Positions 46,003 to 56,988 of a stretch of DNA of 64,000 nucleotides are shown piece after piece. The notes under the pieces are model-generated. The model made no database searches. It worked only from the letters and a program-made list of their open reading frames with translations, and was not told the DNA's origin. The stretch's first letter is position 1. The number at the start of each line of letters is the position of its first letter. The DNA is from Quercus robur (Eukaryota; Streptophyta; Magnoliopsida; Fagales; Fagaceae): contig NC_065541.1 in assembly GCF_932294415.1 (NCBI RefSeq), positions 57,390,290-57,454,289 of the forward strand, read 5' to 3'. The translations under genes and the position numbers were made by a program.

Positions 46003-46640
46003 CAATGGTGTCCATTGAAACCAATACCTCCTCTGATCCTCTCAACACACAATCTACACACACAGGCTTGAATCCTAACAATGATTCCGATACTCCTAAT
46101 CCCTATTTTCTCAATTCCAATTAAAATCCAAGGAATATTCTCATTACTCGGCCTTTGCTTGGGATGAAGAATTACCATTCTTGGCCTAGAGCAATGGTGC
46201 TTGTTCTCACTACCAAGAAGAAGATTGGCTTCATGAATGGGAAGATTTTGATGCCAGATCTTGATTCACCTTTGTATGAGGATTGACAAAGTTGCAATAC
46301 CATGGTTCTTTCGTGGTTGATCAATTCTATGCACATTGATGTTTCTAGCAGCATCGCGTACTGTGAAACAGCAAGGGAAACGTGGATCGAATTGAAGAAT
46401 TTGTTTTCACAAGGCAATGGACCTAAGATCTACAATATGCAAAGGGAAATTTCTTATATCTCCCAAAATTAGATGACAGTGATAGAATACTGCACCAAAT
46501 TCAAGCGTATGTGGGATCAATTGTTGAATTATGAACCATTTCCAGAATGTTCTTATGGAGCAATGAAGATCTTGAGTACTTCACATGACAAAGCTTATGT
46601 TATGAGGTTCTTAATGGGATTGAATGAGAATTTTGAGACT
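46003..46640 (+). pseudogene. gag: Ty1/copia gag remnant
   Basis: ATG near 46003 (MVSIETNTSSDPLNTQSTHT). The core reads LLGMKNYHSWPRAMVLVLTT, KKKIGFMNGKI, LSWLINSMHIDVSSSIAYCE, TARETWIELKNLFSQGNGP, then YCTKFKRMWDQL and MRFLMGLNENFETLRSQIL. This is the standard copia gag (UBN2/DUF4219-type) fold. Stops lie near 46123, 46284 and 46471. The protein ends where the palindrome begins. Confidence 0.9.
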
Positions 46641-46921
46641 CTACGAAGCCAAATTCTCATTCAATCCCATCAAGAACCTCATACCATAAGCTTTGTCATG
46701 TGAAGCACTCAAGATCTTCATTGCTCCACAAGAACATTCTGGAAATGGTTCATACTTCAACAATTAATCCCACAAACGCTTAAATTTGGTGCAGTATTCT
46801 GTCACTATCATCTGATTTTGGGAGATATGAGAAATTTCCCTTTGCAGATTGTAGATCTTAGGTCCATTGCCTTGTGAAAACAAATTCTTCAATTCAATCC
46901 ACATTTCCCTTGCTGTTTCAA
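46367..46921. repeat. Inverted repeat of the gag segment, ~270-bp arms, ~18-bp loop
   Basis: 46367-46634 is repeated in reverse complement at 46653-46921 (GAAACAGCAAGGGAAA against TTTCCCTTGCTGTTTC; CAAGGCAATGGACCTAAGAT against its complement). About 90% alike. Transcription across it would give a long hairpin RNA. Confidence 0.88.
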
Positions 46922-46929
46922 TCAAGTCT

Positions 46930-47140
46930 ATCAATTCTTTATTGCCCGGCCTTTACCTACTGGAAGAGAATATCTCAGCCTCATCAACTTGTTTTTCTGC
47001 ATCTGCATCTGTCAATAGTGTTCTTGTTCAGCCGCACATTTGGCATTCTAGATTGGGGCATTTATCAAATGCCAAGTTGGCTTTGATGAAAGAAAATAAG
47101 GTACCTCTTTTCAACGCTAATAAAATGATTCATTGTTAAG
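46930..47140 (+). pseudogene. Copia GAG-pre-integrase fragment
   Basis: The plus frame reads LLPGLYLLEENISASSTCFS, then HIWHSRLGHLSNAKLALMKE and NKMIHC, the HxRLGH...C zinc region just upstream of copia integrase. It ends at a stop after MIHC. Confidence 0.85.
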
Positions 47141-47195
47141 TCTGTCCTTGATGCAGAGACCAAGCATTCTGCCTAGCACCTTGCTTCTTGATTTC

Positions 47196-47857
47196 AACAA
47201 ACTACGAATGTCTTTTCTAGATCATGATTATCATCTTTTGGTAAAAATGGTGGAAGATAAGTTTGTTATGATAATGCATAATCACTTGAGGAAAAAGCTG
47301 AATTGACAAAGATCAAAACACAAGATTTTCGTAGAATTGCCTAAACTGTAACTTATACACAACTAAACAATGTCTCCTACCTGAGAAAACAAACACATAA
47401 CTCTGCCTGCATGAAGACCCATCATAAGGTTTATATAGTCAATATCAGTAAATGATAGCAAAAGATATTCAAGTTCACAAATATTAGTTTTGAGGCCATC
47501 TACCAGTAAGTGCAAGCTTACGATCATCTCAGAAAACTTCCATTAGCAATAAAAGCCATCAGGTGGTCAAATTATTTGTATATGCACATCTATGCTGTTA
47601 GAAATTTACATTGCATGGTACATAGAGATTGGAATAATTTTACACCAACAAAAAAAATGCAGCCTTGCCAATTATACTTTGCACTCACTCATCTATGTGG
47701 ATAGAGATTTTACATTCGTATTGCACAATACACAGAGAAAAGAGTAATTTTCACATTCAACCAAAAACAACAGTCTTGCCAGTGGCCTTTGGCCTGAATG
47801 GCATAACTGGACTCCTTATGAGAGGAAGGAACAGGCTGGCATGGAGAGAGAAAATAT
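47196..47857. other. Spacer and 3' flank of gene C
   Basis: Two related ~110-bp segments at 47600-47690 and 47720-47800 share TTACATTGCA/TTGCACAATA, CATAGAGA and AATTTTCAC-like text. Probably the 3'UTR of the kinase. No gene otherwise. Confidence 0.4.
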
Positions 47858-49929
47858 TCAAAATGTATTGACAGACTTAGTTCTCCATGTTTGCCAATTC
47901 AAACAACCTCTCTCTCCAATAATTGGATCCACAAACCTTCTCTTTAAACGTTCTCTTTTGGATTCTATGAAATCATCTTCTGGAGCCAAAATCTTCATGG
48001 GGGGTAGGGGACTTCCAATATCTGTTGTCTCCACAATTCGATTCACCATCTCCAATACTTCACTCATTTTGGGGCGTGATTTAGACTGCCGCACCAAGCA
48101 CCTGTTGGCTACAGCAGCTAACTTTTGGGCAGACTTGAGGGAATACTTCCCTTCGAGCCTTGGGTCTAAAATCAGCTCAAACTTTCTAAGATTAGACAGG
48201 TGAGGCCTGACCCATTCCAATAGCTTTTGCTCACCCTTGGGGCGGTTCCTATCAAGAGGGCGCCTACCAGTGATGAGTTCATAAAGGAAAACTCCATAGC
48301 TCCAGACATCACTTTTTGATGTAAGATGCCCAGTTTGAATGTATTCAGGAGCTGCGTATCCAATTGTTCCTACAACCTATATAAAAGTCAGGAAAATTGG
48401 TTCTCTATTTCTGTAAACTATCATTAATTAATAGACAGAGATTGCATCAGTCATGGTTTGTTTCCATTATCTTTCCACTGCCAGCAACAAGAAGAATAAG
48501 GCATGAAGAAAAAGGTATAGATAGAAAGTAACAATCTAACATGTTAGACAACAGACTATCCATTCAAGTGCATCTAATAAGATGATCAACATAATTGACA
48601 TTTTCCAATTAATACTAACAAACATTTTCAATGTTCCTGCTAATTAGTTAGACATGAGACACCCAACTTGTGCAAGTTTTGTAAACATACCGCTGTTGAG
48701 ACATGACTTAATCCATCTGAAGGCCCCAGTCTGGCCAATCCAAAGTCCGACAACTTTGCAACCCATTGTTCATCCAGCAGTATGTTTGAGGACTTGAAAT
48801 CCCTAAAGATGATCTATGCCAATAACAAAATTTACAAAAGATCAATAATTTATAAAGAGAAATGTTTTTAGTCTAGTTGCTTTAATGCATAATTGCCTAT
48901 AACTCTTCTAAAATTCAGCGGATCTCTTTCTTAAACTCCAAAGAACTAAAGTACCTGAAAATCCATTCCTTCATGGAGGTATGCTAAGCCACGGGCAGTA
49001 TCCTGGGCAATTCTCATTCTTGTGCCCCATGGAAGAGGTGTTCGAAACCGGTTTGATAAGTGATCCTGCACACTCCTGTTGGGCATGTATTCATAAATCA
49101 GCAGCCTCTGGATCCCTCTTTCATCATCTTCAGCACAGTAGCCCAATAGTTTAACCAGATTTGGATGTTCGACAACCCCTAAAACGTTTACTTCTGTCAC
49201 CCATTCTTTATGGCCCTGTCAGAAAGAGCAACAAAAAAAATCATATAGGTATTTTGAAACGCTATGAAGACAGAGATATAAGAAGAAGACAATAATAGAG
49301 AATTTAATTTTATTCTTTCTTTCTAAACTTCACCAGTGAGAAAGCAGATATGTAGTGTTTCTGGCACTCCCTACAAAATGCTAATGTGCTGTGCTAAAGG
49401 TTTTATTCCAATACTCTGTGACACACAGATCATATGTAAAAGAATTCTCTGACTTTTCTGTAGCACAAAATACTACTTAATACTGTTGCAAAATCAGATA
49501 TAGTAAAAGTATATTTTCACTCAAGTTCAGAAGGAGAAAAAAACATGCCTGCAATCCTCTTCTACTTAGTTGTTTAATGGCAACATCTATTTTTTTATGT
49601 GGATCATCTGTGCTCCGGATCACAGCCTTATATACACCACCAAACCCACCCTCTCCAATCATGAGGGTGCGACTGAAATTCTTCGTGGCTGCCTTCAACT
49701 CTGAGAACGTGAATTCTCTGAGATTACTTTGTCTTTGAGACAAGATTGCAAATGACTTAGCAGAAGATGCAGTGCTAAATTCCGAGACATTCTGAGAATT
49801 AAATTCAGAACCAAATGGCTTCAAATCCAGGTCGGTTGATATGGAAGTGGAAGTGGACCGAACAGAATTAGACTGTATAGCCCTTTGCTCATTATTTTTT
49901 TCTTTGTTGGAGAAATTAAAACACTTCAT
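47858..49929 (-). CDS. PCRK1-like: Receptor-like cytoplasmic kinase, RLCK-VII, PCRK1/PBL19-type; 4 coding exons, 427 aa, intact
   Basis: Exons on minus: 49929-49549, 49215-48955, 48813-48691 and 48376-47858, all phase 0. Start [20 protein letters not shown]. The N-terminus is Ser-rich, with Cys3 as a possible acylation site and no Gly2. Kinase domain from about residue 85: [10 protein letters not shown] (91-100), Lys119 in [12 protein letters not shown] with Asp219, DFG at 237-239, APE at 264-266, [18 protein letters not shown]. The family signature PNRSVQDHL and the exon-1 text [20 protein letters not shown] match PCRK1/PCRK2 and PBL19/20 of Arabidopsis. These act at the plasma membrane downstream of pattern-recognition receptors in immunity. 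Intron 1 has a GC donor (CAG/GCATGT). A broken copy is at 24.3-25.2 kb. Ser/Thr kinase activity expected. Confidence 0.93.
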
Positions 49930-51101
49930 AGTCCCTTTAAAACAGATTGCCCCACTGCAAATGCAACAAGTGTATAATGGTGAGAAAACAAGGCCAATAC
50001 AAACAAGGAAAGAAACTACGTTTATATCTATTGCCACCACTAAATAACAAATCCCATGGACTATGAAATTCAAACGGTTCTCAAAATTCCTCTATCACAT
50101 ATTCATTTAGGTTGCATTTTTATTTGAGGATTTGAAGAACAATTGTTAGTATAAATTGCTTGATATTACTTTAACAACATATGATGATGTGACCTTTGGA
50201 GATTTTGCTCAAAGTAAAACACTTGTGATATTATGGATTTGAATTGACATCTCACACCTAGTCATTTCTAATCATAATACAAAAAGCTCTATCATTTCAT
50301 ACTTTATTCAAGTCATTTAAACTACAAAAATGAAATCCAAATCCTTCTCTTTAAATTCTTTCATCCCAACGAACCATTAGATTATGTCATTTATGGTCCT
50401 ATATCTTGCTTAAATGTTTCAATAAATTCAACATGAAAACAAGGAATTCAAACAAGCATATTTCATCATTTCTTTTGCAAACTCAAACCTTGTGAAACCC
50501 CCCAATATTCAAAACGAATCCCTCAAACTTCTGCAACTTTCAAGTCCTATACTCTTGAACTATCCTTCAATCTTGTTTTTCAGGAACCCAAGCTCCAATT
50601 TTGATCAATCATGCAGAATAACAATACTTTGTTCCACCAAAAGATTAAAGTGCAAAAACACATGCATAAAATTAAGAAGAAACTCTTAAAAAAAAACAAC
50701 CAAAATTTCAAAAACCCAGAATTCCATTTCCATCTAACTCACTTGAATACTCACAATCCGGAGAATTCAATGATTTAGAAAATGTCAATCTTTGAAATAT
50801 AAGCATTCAAAAACAGAGAAATGATTAAAAGAGAAACTTCTAAAGAAGAAGACTTTACCTCTACATATAATAAAGTCCACTAGATAGAACTAAAGCAACA
50901 CTTTAGATATCATTCACACAACTTCAATTTAGGAGCTTTAAAGAGAGACCCAGAAAGCAAAAGAATTGAGCGTGTCCAAGGACACGACGAGCTCTCCATA
51001 ATCAAAGGCAAGTCAAAATAAGGCAGCTGGAATTGAGGTTACCAAACAAAAACTCCATATATATATAATAAACAGAGAGAGTAAAACCTCAAAAAGAATT
51101 A

Positions 51102-51135
<34 letters not shown>

Positions 51136-51190
51136 TGTGTGTGTCTGTGTGTGAAAAGGTATAATTGTGAAAGCGACAACCGTGTGAGAG
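49930..51190 (-). promoter_or_regulatory. Probable 5'UTR with a 904-bp leader intron, and promoter of gene C
   Basis: An acceptor TTTGCAG lies before 49954. A donor AGAG/GTAAAGTC at 50859-50858 suggests a first non-coding exon from about 51190 to 50859. Part of this stretch (to ~50245) is shared with C'. The inference rests on splice motifs alone. Confidence 0.5.
51105..51152. repeat. (AG)n(TG)n microsatellite near the start of gene C
   Basis: An AG run of about 28 bases, then TGTGTGTGTCTGTGTGTG. The location fits a promoter or 5'UTR GA/CT tract. Confidence 0.85.
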
Positions 51191-51249
51191 ATTGATGGCT
51201 TTTGTCTGAAAGAAAGTCATAGAGCGAGTTATTTATGACGCGGACTGAG

Positions 51250-53966
51250 TCTGATGAGTCTATTATTCATTTATTGACAGTAAAAACTAAAAAGATTCTT
51301 TTTTTTTCTTTTTTTTTTGGTTGAAATTTTTCATATGCATGGTGTGTTTTTTTTTTTAAAGGTAGTTGGCAGTTGTAAGCCATTGTCGAGTTTTGTCTGA
51401 TTCGGTAAGGGATCAACATCCACTTGGAATAGCCATGAGACATGATTACATGTGTCTTGTTTCATGTACACTAGCATATTAAAAGGATTTTTTAAATAAT
51501 AAAAAAAGCTAATAAAAGTATAAATAAAACCTTTTTTATTGTAAAATGAGACTTTGCATTTGATTAGTTTCATTAAAAAAAAATAATGATAGTGACATAT
51601 TTTTTATTATATGCTAACACAACACAATTTTATAAGTTCTAACAAAAAAGTGTACATGAAATGTACAATAAGATTTTTCATTAAAAAAAAAAAAAAAACT
51701 AATAATAGTTGTAAACCATTGTCAAGAACTTGTGCTTTTGGGGCATAACTGGGCTAGGTTGTTGTAACTCTATTTCTTAATTTGCGTAGGAAGTTTTCTA
51801 ATGTTAAAGTTCTTTGTCTTTGTTTGTTTGGACCTATAGTTTGGATCAAATGTATTTTTTTTTTTTTTTTTTTAAAAAAATTGATAGTTACAACGAAAGA
51901 AGATTTGAACATTAGATGTTTTTATTAGAAACATAAAAAGTTAAAAAAAAATGCCAATTGAACTGCAAATGATTATTGTCGATTGAATGTCATAGGTTCA
52001 AATATTATTATATTTTTTTTTATCAAAAAAATAGGTTCAATTTAGGTTTGTCCAACCCAAACATAGACCCAATAAATTCGTCCTACTTGGAGCCATTCAT
52101 TCTACTTGGAGCCATTCGTTCCAAAACCTACTTGCTCCAAGTAGCGGTAGATGTGTTCCTTCAACACTAGACATCAATGGGTTGAGTAACTCCTTCCATT
52201 GTCTAAGATCCGAGTGGCTTGATTGGACCATTCTCCTCCTCCTCTCACTGTGACCCATTTTCTTCCCCTTATGCCACCAATTTTCGCAAATCTGGCAAGA
52301 AATTTGTCAAAGCTGGTGGAGATCTCAACATATTCGCTAAGATATCTACTAGAATTGACAAGATCAAATCATGTTTCATAGTTGTGTGTCACATTGATCA
52401 CCCACCTTACCATCTCGATTTTGATTGAACTAAACAGAGAATTTACAGGCGAGTGGCGGGTTCACCCTAAACCCAATTTGACTCAACTCGTGGAAACCCC
52501 TTGTTAAATTACTCATTTGGTCCTCTAACTAAAGGGTAATATTAATGTGATCCCTAAACAATTAATTTTGTTAATTTAGTCATTAACTATTAACTGTGTC
52601 AAGTCTCTCAATTTAGAAAATCTAGTCAAATTTATCCTTGAATCTCCTCTCTATTTAAATTTTAATGATATTAGTTAATGTGATAAATGTAACACACGTT
52701 AAAAGATTAACATAGAAACTGTAAAAAATTTCAAAATCAACTCAATTTCAACTATTAATTTTTTTATTATACTGTAACTAGCATGTACTCATGCATACGC
52801 ATAAATGCATTTAAATTAAACACAATTTTTATAATAAAAATACAAATAATTAGTCAAATTATTAAAAAAAAAAAATAGCATGTAACACATGCATATGCAT
52901 GGATAAATTTAAAATTAAACACAATTTTTACCATGAAAATATAAATAACTAGTCGCTAACCCATGCGATGCATGGGATAATTTAACAAAATTTATATATT
53001 TTTACTTTGCTCAAATAAATACTTGTTTCAAAACGAATATGTTTCACCTTCTATTAATAATATGGCTCAAAGCATATTATGATTTTTTTTAATATCTTTT
53101 TAACCTAGAATAGTAAAAAGATGAGGAAACTCTTAACAAATTTAAGTTAACAAAGAACATTTGTATATGTAAATCTTTCCATTTAAGAACTTCACGGCCT
53201 TGCGAGAAACCACATACAACATTTTTTAGATTCTGTGAGGTGATGGGTTACATAGAATTGAGTATATTTTTTTCAACAAAAAGATTTTAGTAAAAAAGGC
53301 ACAGGGCGCAGAATTTTGCCAACAAAATTGGAATGCTTTTGGTGTGGAATTTAAATTGAAAACAACTTATGCCATCAAAACCCTTAAATGTCTAGAACTT
53401 AAATCCCTTCAGCATTATAGAAAGAAAAATTAGGCACTCGCTTGGAGTAACCAGGTCATATTCAATAAATTTAAGTGTATGCAGCCAACTACACAACAAT
53501 ATATAGTAGAGACCAATTTGCACACAAAAAATAAACATAAAGTGAAAAGAAAAAATCAATCAGAAGAACAAAGTAATTAACCTACTTCTTATTAAAAAAA
53601 TTAATAATAATAAAGTAATGCTGATGATGGCATGATAATGCCATAAAATAGATTCCAGTGACTATTATCCTAGCTAGAGCGTTTCATGAGATGAGACTGT
53701 GTAACCTTAAATTTAGGTTATGAAACATAAAAGCTGTGCATAAGGGATCAAATCAAAGGAAAGCACAAAAAAATAGAGGTAAATGCTTTATATATATAAG
53801 AGAAAGAGTCCTAACAAGAGTTTTTTTTTTTTTTTTTTTTGAATTAAATCAAATTAAAAAATATAAATAAAAAAATGCTAATGTGGAAAATAGTGGAGAG
53901 GTCAACCAAAATTCAGAGGTTTTGGTTATATATATATATATATATATATTAGTCAAATTATTATTT
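51250..53966. other. AT-rich intergenic DNA with dispersed short repeats
   Basis: No supported gene. 52520-52650 (TTTGGTCCTCTAACTAAAGG) resembles a MULE terminal sequence without a partner. 52760-52975 holds two related ~130-bp segments (GCATGTACTCATGCATACGC / GCATGTAACACATGCATATG). ACTAGTCGCTAACCCATGCG at 52950 is a common plant repeat end, echoed at 54655. Confidence 0.4.
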
Positions 53967-54240
53967 TTTCAAAAGTAAACGTAATTAATCACATATTAAA
54001 ATTCTTACCTAAATTTAATACCACTTATGATCATTTTTTCTTTCTAATTTTTAATAAGTTTCAAAAGTAAACGTGATTAGTCACGTATTAAAATTCTTAC
54101 CTAAATTTAATACTACTTATGATCATTTTCTTTTCTAATTTTTAATAAGTTTCAAAAGTAAACGTAATTAGTCACATATTAAAATTCTTACTTAAATTTA
54201 ATACTACTTATGATCATTTTTTTTTTCTAATTTTTAACAA
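53967..54240. repeat. Tandem repeat, ~91-bp unit, 3 copies
   Basis: Units begin TTTCAAAAGTAAACG near 53968, 54059 and 54151 and share ATTAAAATTCTTACCTAAAT and ACTTATGATCATTTT. Confidence 0.9.
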
Positions 54241-54359
54241 GATAGAACGTGTGGTGATCTTTGTTGTGTGGTGATTTTTATTGAGTATATGTGTTTGAGT
54301 TTTTATTTTATAAATTTTATAGTTCATTACTATCAAATTCTTAGCATTTTGTACTCATT

Positions 54360-54827
54360 AACTCATTTGACATAAAAATTAAAAAACTTAAGTGAACACA
54401 TGGCACAAAATTAACCCACAATTGAATTCTAATTTAGAATTTAATTAAATTTGCTCTAAGTTTTGACTTTAATTATATATATATAGATATAGATATAGAC
54501 TAGATTTTTCGTCTTTAAATTTAAGTTTTGACTTTAATTAAATTAACTCACTTAAAAAAAAAAATAGATAGGACATGTAGCGCAAAATTAGACAACAATT
54601 GGAATCCAATTTAAAATGTAATTGTTTTTTCTCTCAACTTTGACATTAATTATATACTAGTGTATAGCATCGTGCATATGCACGAATACAATTAAAAATT
54701 ATCACAATTATATGGTTCAAATTATATATATATATATATATATATTAGAAGAAGTTCAAATTATATATTGTATCAATTTACACTTTTTTTAAACCTTACA
54801 TGTCTAAAATATATAATGGTTTCTCAT

Positions 54828-54894
<67 letters not shown>

Positions 54895-55045
54895 TAGAAT
54901 TTGATTAGTTTTAGACTTTTCGTTTTTTGCACCAATAATTCACTTGCCACAAAAATTAAAAACTTAGATAAACACGTGTCAGAAAATTAGACTCCTATTG
55001 AAATCCAATTTAAAATCTAATTAGATTTGGACTATTTTTTATATT
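54360..55045. repeat. Dispersed ~110-bp AT-rich unit, several degenerate copies, with long (TA)n
   Basis: The phrase AATTCACTTGxCAxAAAAAT, then AxxAACACGTGxCxxAAAATT and CCAATTTAAAATCTAATT recurs near 54360, 54545, 54945 and 55865. (TA)n tracts lie at 54725-54745 and 54830-54888. Confidence 0.65.
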
Positions 55046-55859
55046 TGTAGGGGTGTTGGGCCTAGGAGTTCACTATCTATTTATATATTGGGCCTATGGC
55101 CCAAACCGAGGACGAGAGATTATCCAAGGGAGATAAGTCTTTGATAGAAGAGACCGTGTTAGTAAACAAAAAGGTTAGTTTTGATCACAATGGCTCAAGA
55201 AGGTGAGCCAAGGATAAATACCTCATTGGCTAGCCAAAGCCGAGGTCAAAAGAGGTGGTCTGTCGTCTATAGTAGCATTCTAGGAAGTTCCATTGGTACG
55301 GATAAGCATTACAGAGATATCAAACAGGAAAAAGTCCAAAATATCTTAGGGAAAGCTACTGCAACCGCATTAAATGCACTGCAACTAACTCTCTGCCCGC
55401 ATTAATGTGGAGGTGATACCTGAACAGTGGCTATCAGTCTTACAGCCACTACACAGGAATTATGGAAGGTGCTGATGGGACAAGTATCAACACCAGCCAC
55501 TTGGCATGCACGTGGCAGACAAGGATGAGAGGAGAGGGGAATATAAAAGGAAGAGGAGGAAACAGGAAAGGGGGAATCGGAAAATCAAGAGAGAAACATT
55601 ATAACAACTAAGAACCAAACTTGTAATTAAGATAAGGATTATAAATAAGAACGGTTCTCCTCTGACCTTGCCAAGAATGATTTTCTTCATCATAACCCTG
55701 TCTGTTTACATCTTCTTGTCATCTAAATCTACAATTGTGTTTGTCTGATTCATTAGAACCCAGTTTTTCCAACCCATCATCTACAAATTTATTGTTTTGG
55801 ACTTGTTGGGCCTAAGTCCATTCGTCTATTGGGTTAGGGACCCAAATTCAGTCCTTACA
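55046..55859. mobile_element. Probable solo LTR (814 bp), imperfect TSD ATATT/ACATT
   Basis: TGTAGGGGTGTTGGGCC start, CAGTCCTTACA end. Flanks ATATT (55041-55045) and ACATT (55860-55864) differ by one base. The flanking ~110-bp repeat unit is interrupted here, which supports insertion. An internal TATAAAAGG near 55542 fits an LTR promoter. No coding. Confidence 0.65.
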
Positions 55860-55986
55860 ACATTCAATAATTCACTTGGCATAAAATAAATGGAACACGT
55901 GACGCAAAATTGAGAATTCAATTAAAATCTAATTTGATTTTCTCTAAACTTTAGTTTTATGTATATATATATATATATATATAAAT

Positions 55987-56570
55987 TGTAGGAACCAAGT
56001 ACAAGACTTCTGGGCCTTCGGTTACTTGGGCTCACAATTTATTTGTAGTGGGCTTAAGGATTTCCTACAATGGGTCGTTCTCGGCAGAGAGACTCAAAAC
56101 AACACTCAGTTTATACTCTCTCCTTGACTGTTTTCTCTCAATTTTTCTGAACCCCTTCTTCCCCCAGCTTTCTTCTATTTATAGCTAAGGTTAGTGGGAA
56201 GATTATGATTACAGCCACCGTTAGTGCTATTGGAGGTCCAATATTATCTGATTAAAGTGGATGTTTAGGTGAAAGGGCGGTGCAGCATTTATGATCTTGG
56301 AACTTGGCTCCATCTTGACCGACTATGTTCGGCAACTCAGTTCCCTGGGAATATCACAATTTCCCGGGAACAGTTCGTATATTTGACCGGGAACGTTTGT
56401 CCGATCACCTTTCGGAATTCAATACCCTACGCTTGTTCGTACATGAAGTAAGCTCCAAGAAGGGCGCAGGACGGCTGGACCTTTGCCCAAGGCTGGTATG
56501 GGACTCGGCCCAGGGCCTGTGTGGGATTGGGCCCAGGGCCTGTATGGGCCTAGGATCTCGGTGCCGTACA
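55987..56570 (-). repeat. 3' LTR of Tat-like element 2 (584 bp)
   Basis: TGTAGGAACCAAGTACAAG .. CGGTGCCGTACA on the plus strand. Two copies of a 23-bp unit near 56505-56545, against about six in the other LTR. Confidence 0.9.
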
Positions 56571-56583
56571 ATAGCCCCCCCTT
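56571..56583 (-). promoter_or_regulatory. Polypurine tract of Tat-like element 2
   Basis: On minus AAGGGGGGGCTAT, identical to the tract at 42428-42440. Confidence 0.9.
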
Positions 56584-56861
56584 GATTCATACTCGGTCGC
56601 CGAGAAGAATCAATGAGCTGTTTGGGCCTTTTGACCTCGGGAACCTTCTCGTCTGGGACTTATGACTGTTACTTTTTACTAATATTCTCAAAAGACGCAC
56701 CGTCTCGCGGCGCCAGGCGCAGTCGTCATTATTGCCTGACGGTTCGTGGACCGAAGCGGCGCGCGAATCGGTTACGTTTGGCAGTCGCTGGGTCGCTCGT
56801 AAATTGTGCCCATTTATTGCTTGATTAAACGTTTCTTCTCCCCCCCACTTCTTTTTGGCTT

Positions 56862-56870
56862 TATAAATAG
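56862..56870 (+). promoter_or_regulatory. TATA box of the antisense transcription unit
   Basis: TATAAATAG, 194 bp before the ATG at 57064. The decayed copy has the same nine bases 192 bp before its ATG (42144-42136). Confidence 0.7.
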
Positions 56871-56988
56871 TCCCTCTCTGAACACCATTCCATTTTTCCT
56901 TCGCCTCTGATCTTTAGTGCTTACTCTCTGCCGACCACATTTCTGTGCGCTTGCTTGCTCAGTGTTCTTTTCCTCCTTAGAACCCAAA

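Larger units (their letters stand above)
45047..47195. mobile_element. Rearranged Ty1/copia composite with inverted 50-bp ends
   Basis: 45047-45095 (AAATCAAGAAGCAAGGTGCT, AGGCAGAATGCTTG) reappears inverted at 47148-47195. Between lie a Gln-rich coding remnant, a short LTR-like segment with a PBS, a copia gag, an inverted copy of part of that gag, and a pre-integrase fragment. The order is not that of an intact element. The Gln-rich remnant before 45780 (QQGARQHASSQHQG, QWGNKELIDLIEAI) is unrecognised. Confidence 0.65.

Noticed and set aside
48172-48363. 63-codon minus frame overlapping kinase exon 4
   Set aside because: Different frame from the kinase, which is fully supported by splice sites and motifs.
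51976-52428. Short plus-strand frames, one with a Ser/Pro-rich start
   Set aside because: No recognisable domain, splice structure or repeat partner; compatible with chance.
55181-55405. 74-codon plus frame
   Set aside because: Lies within a probable solo LTR and shows no motif.
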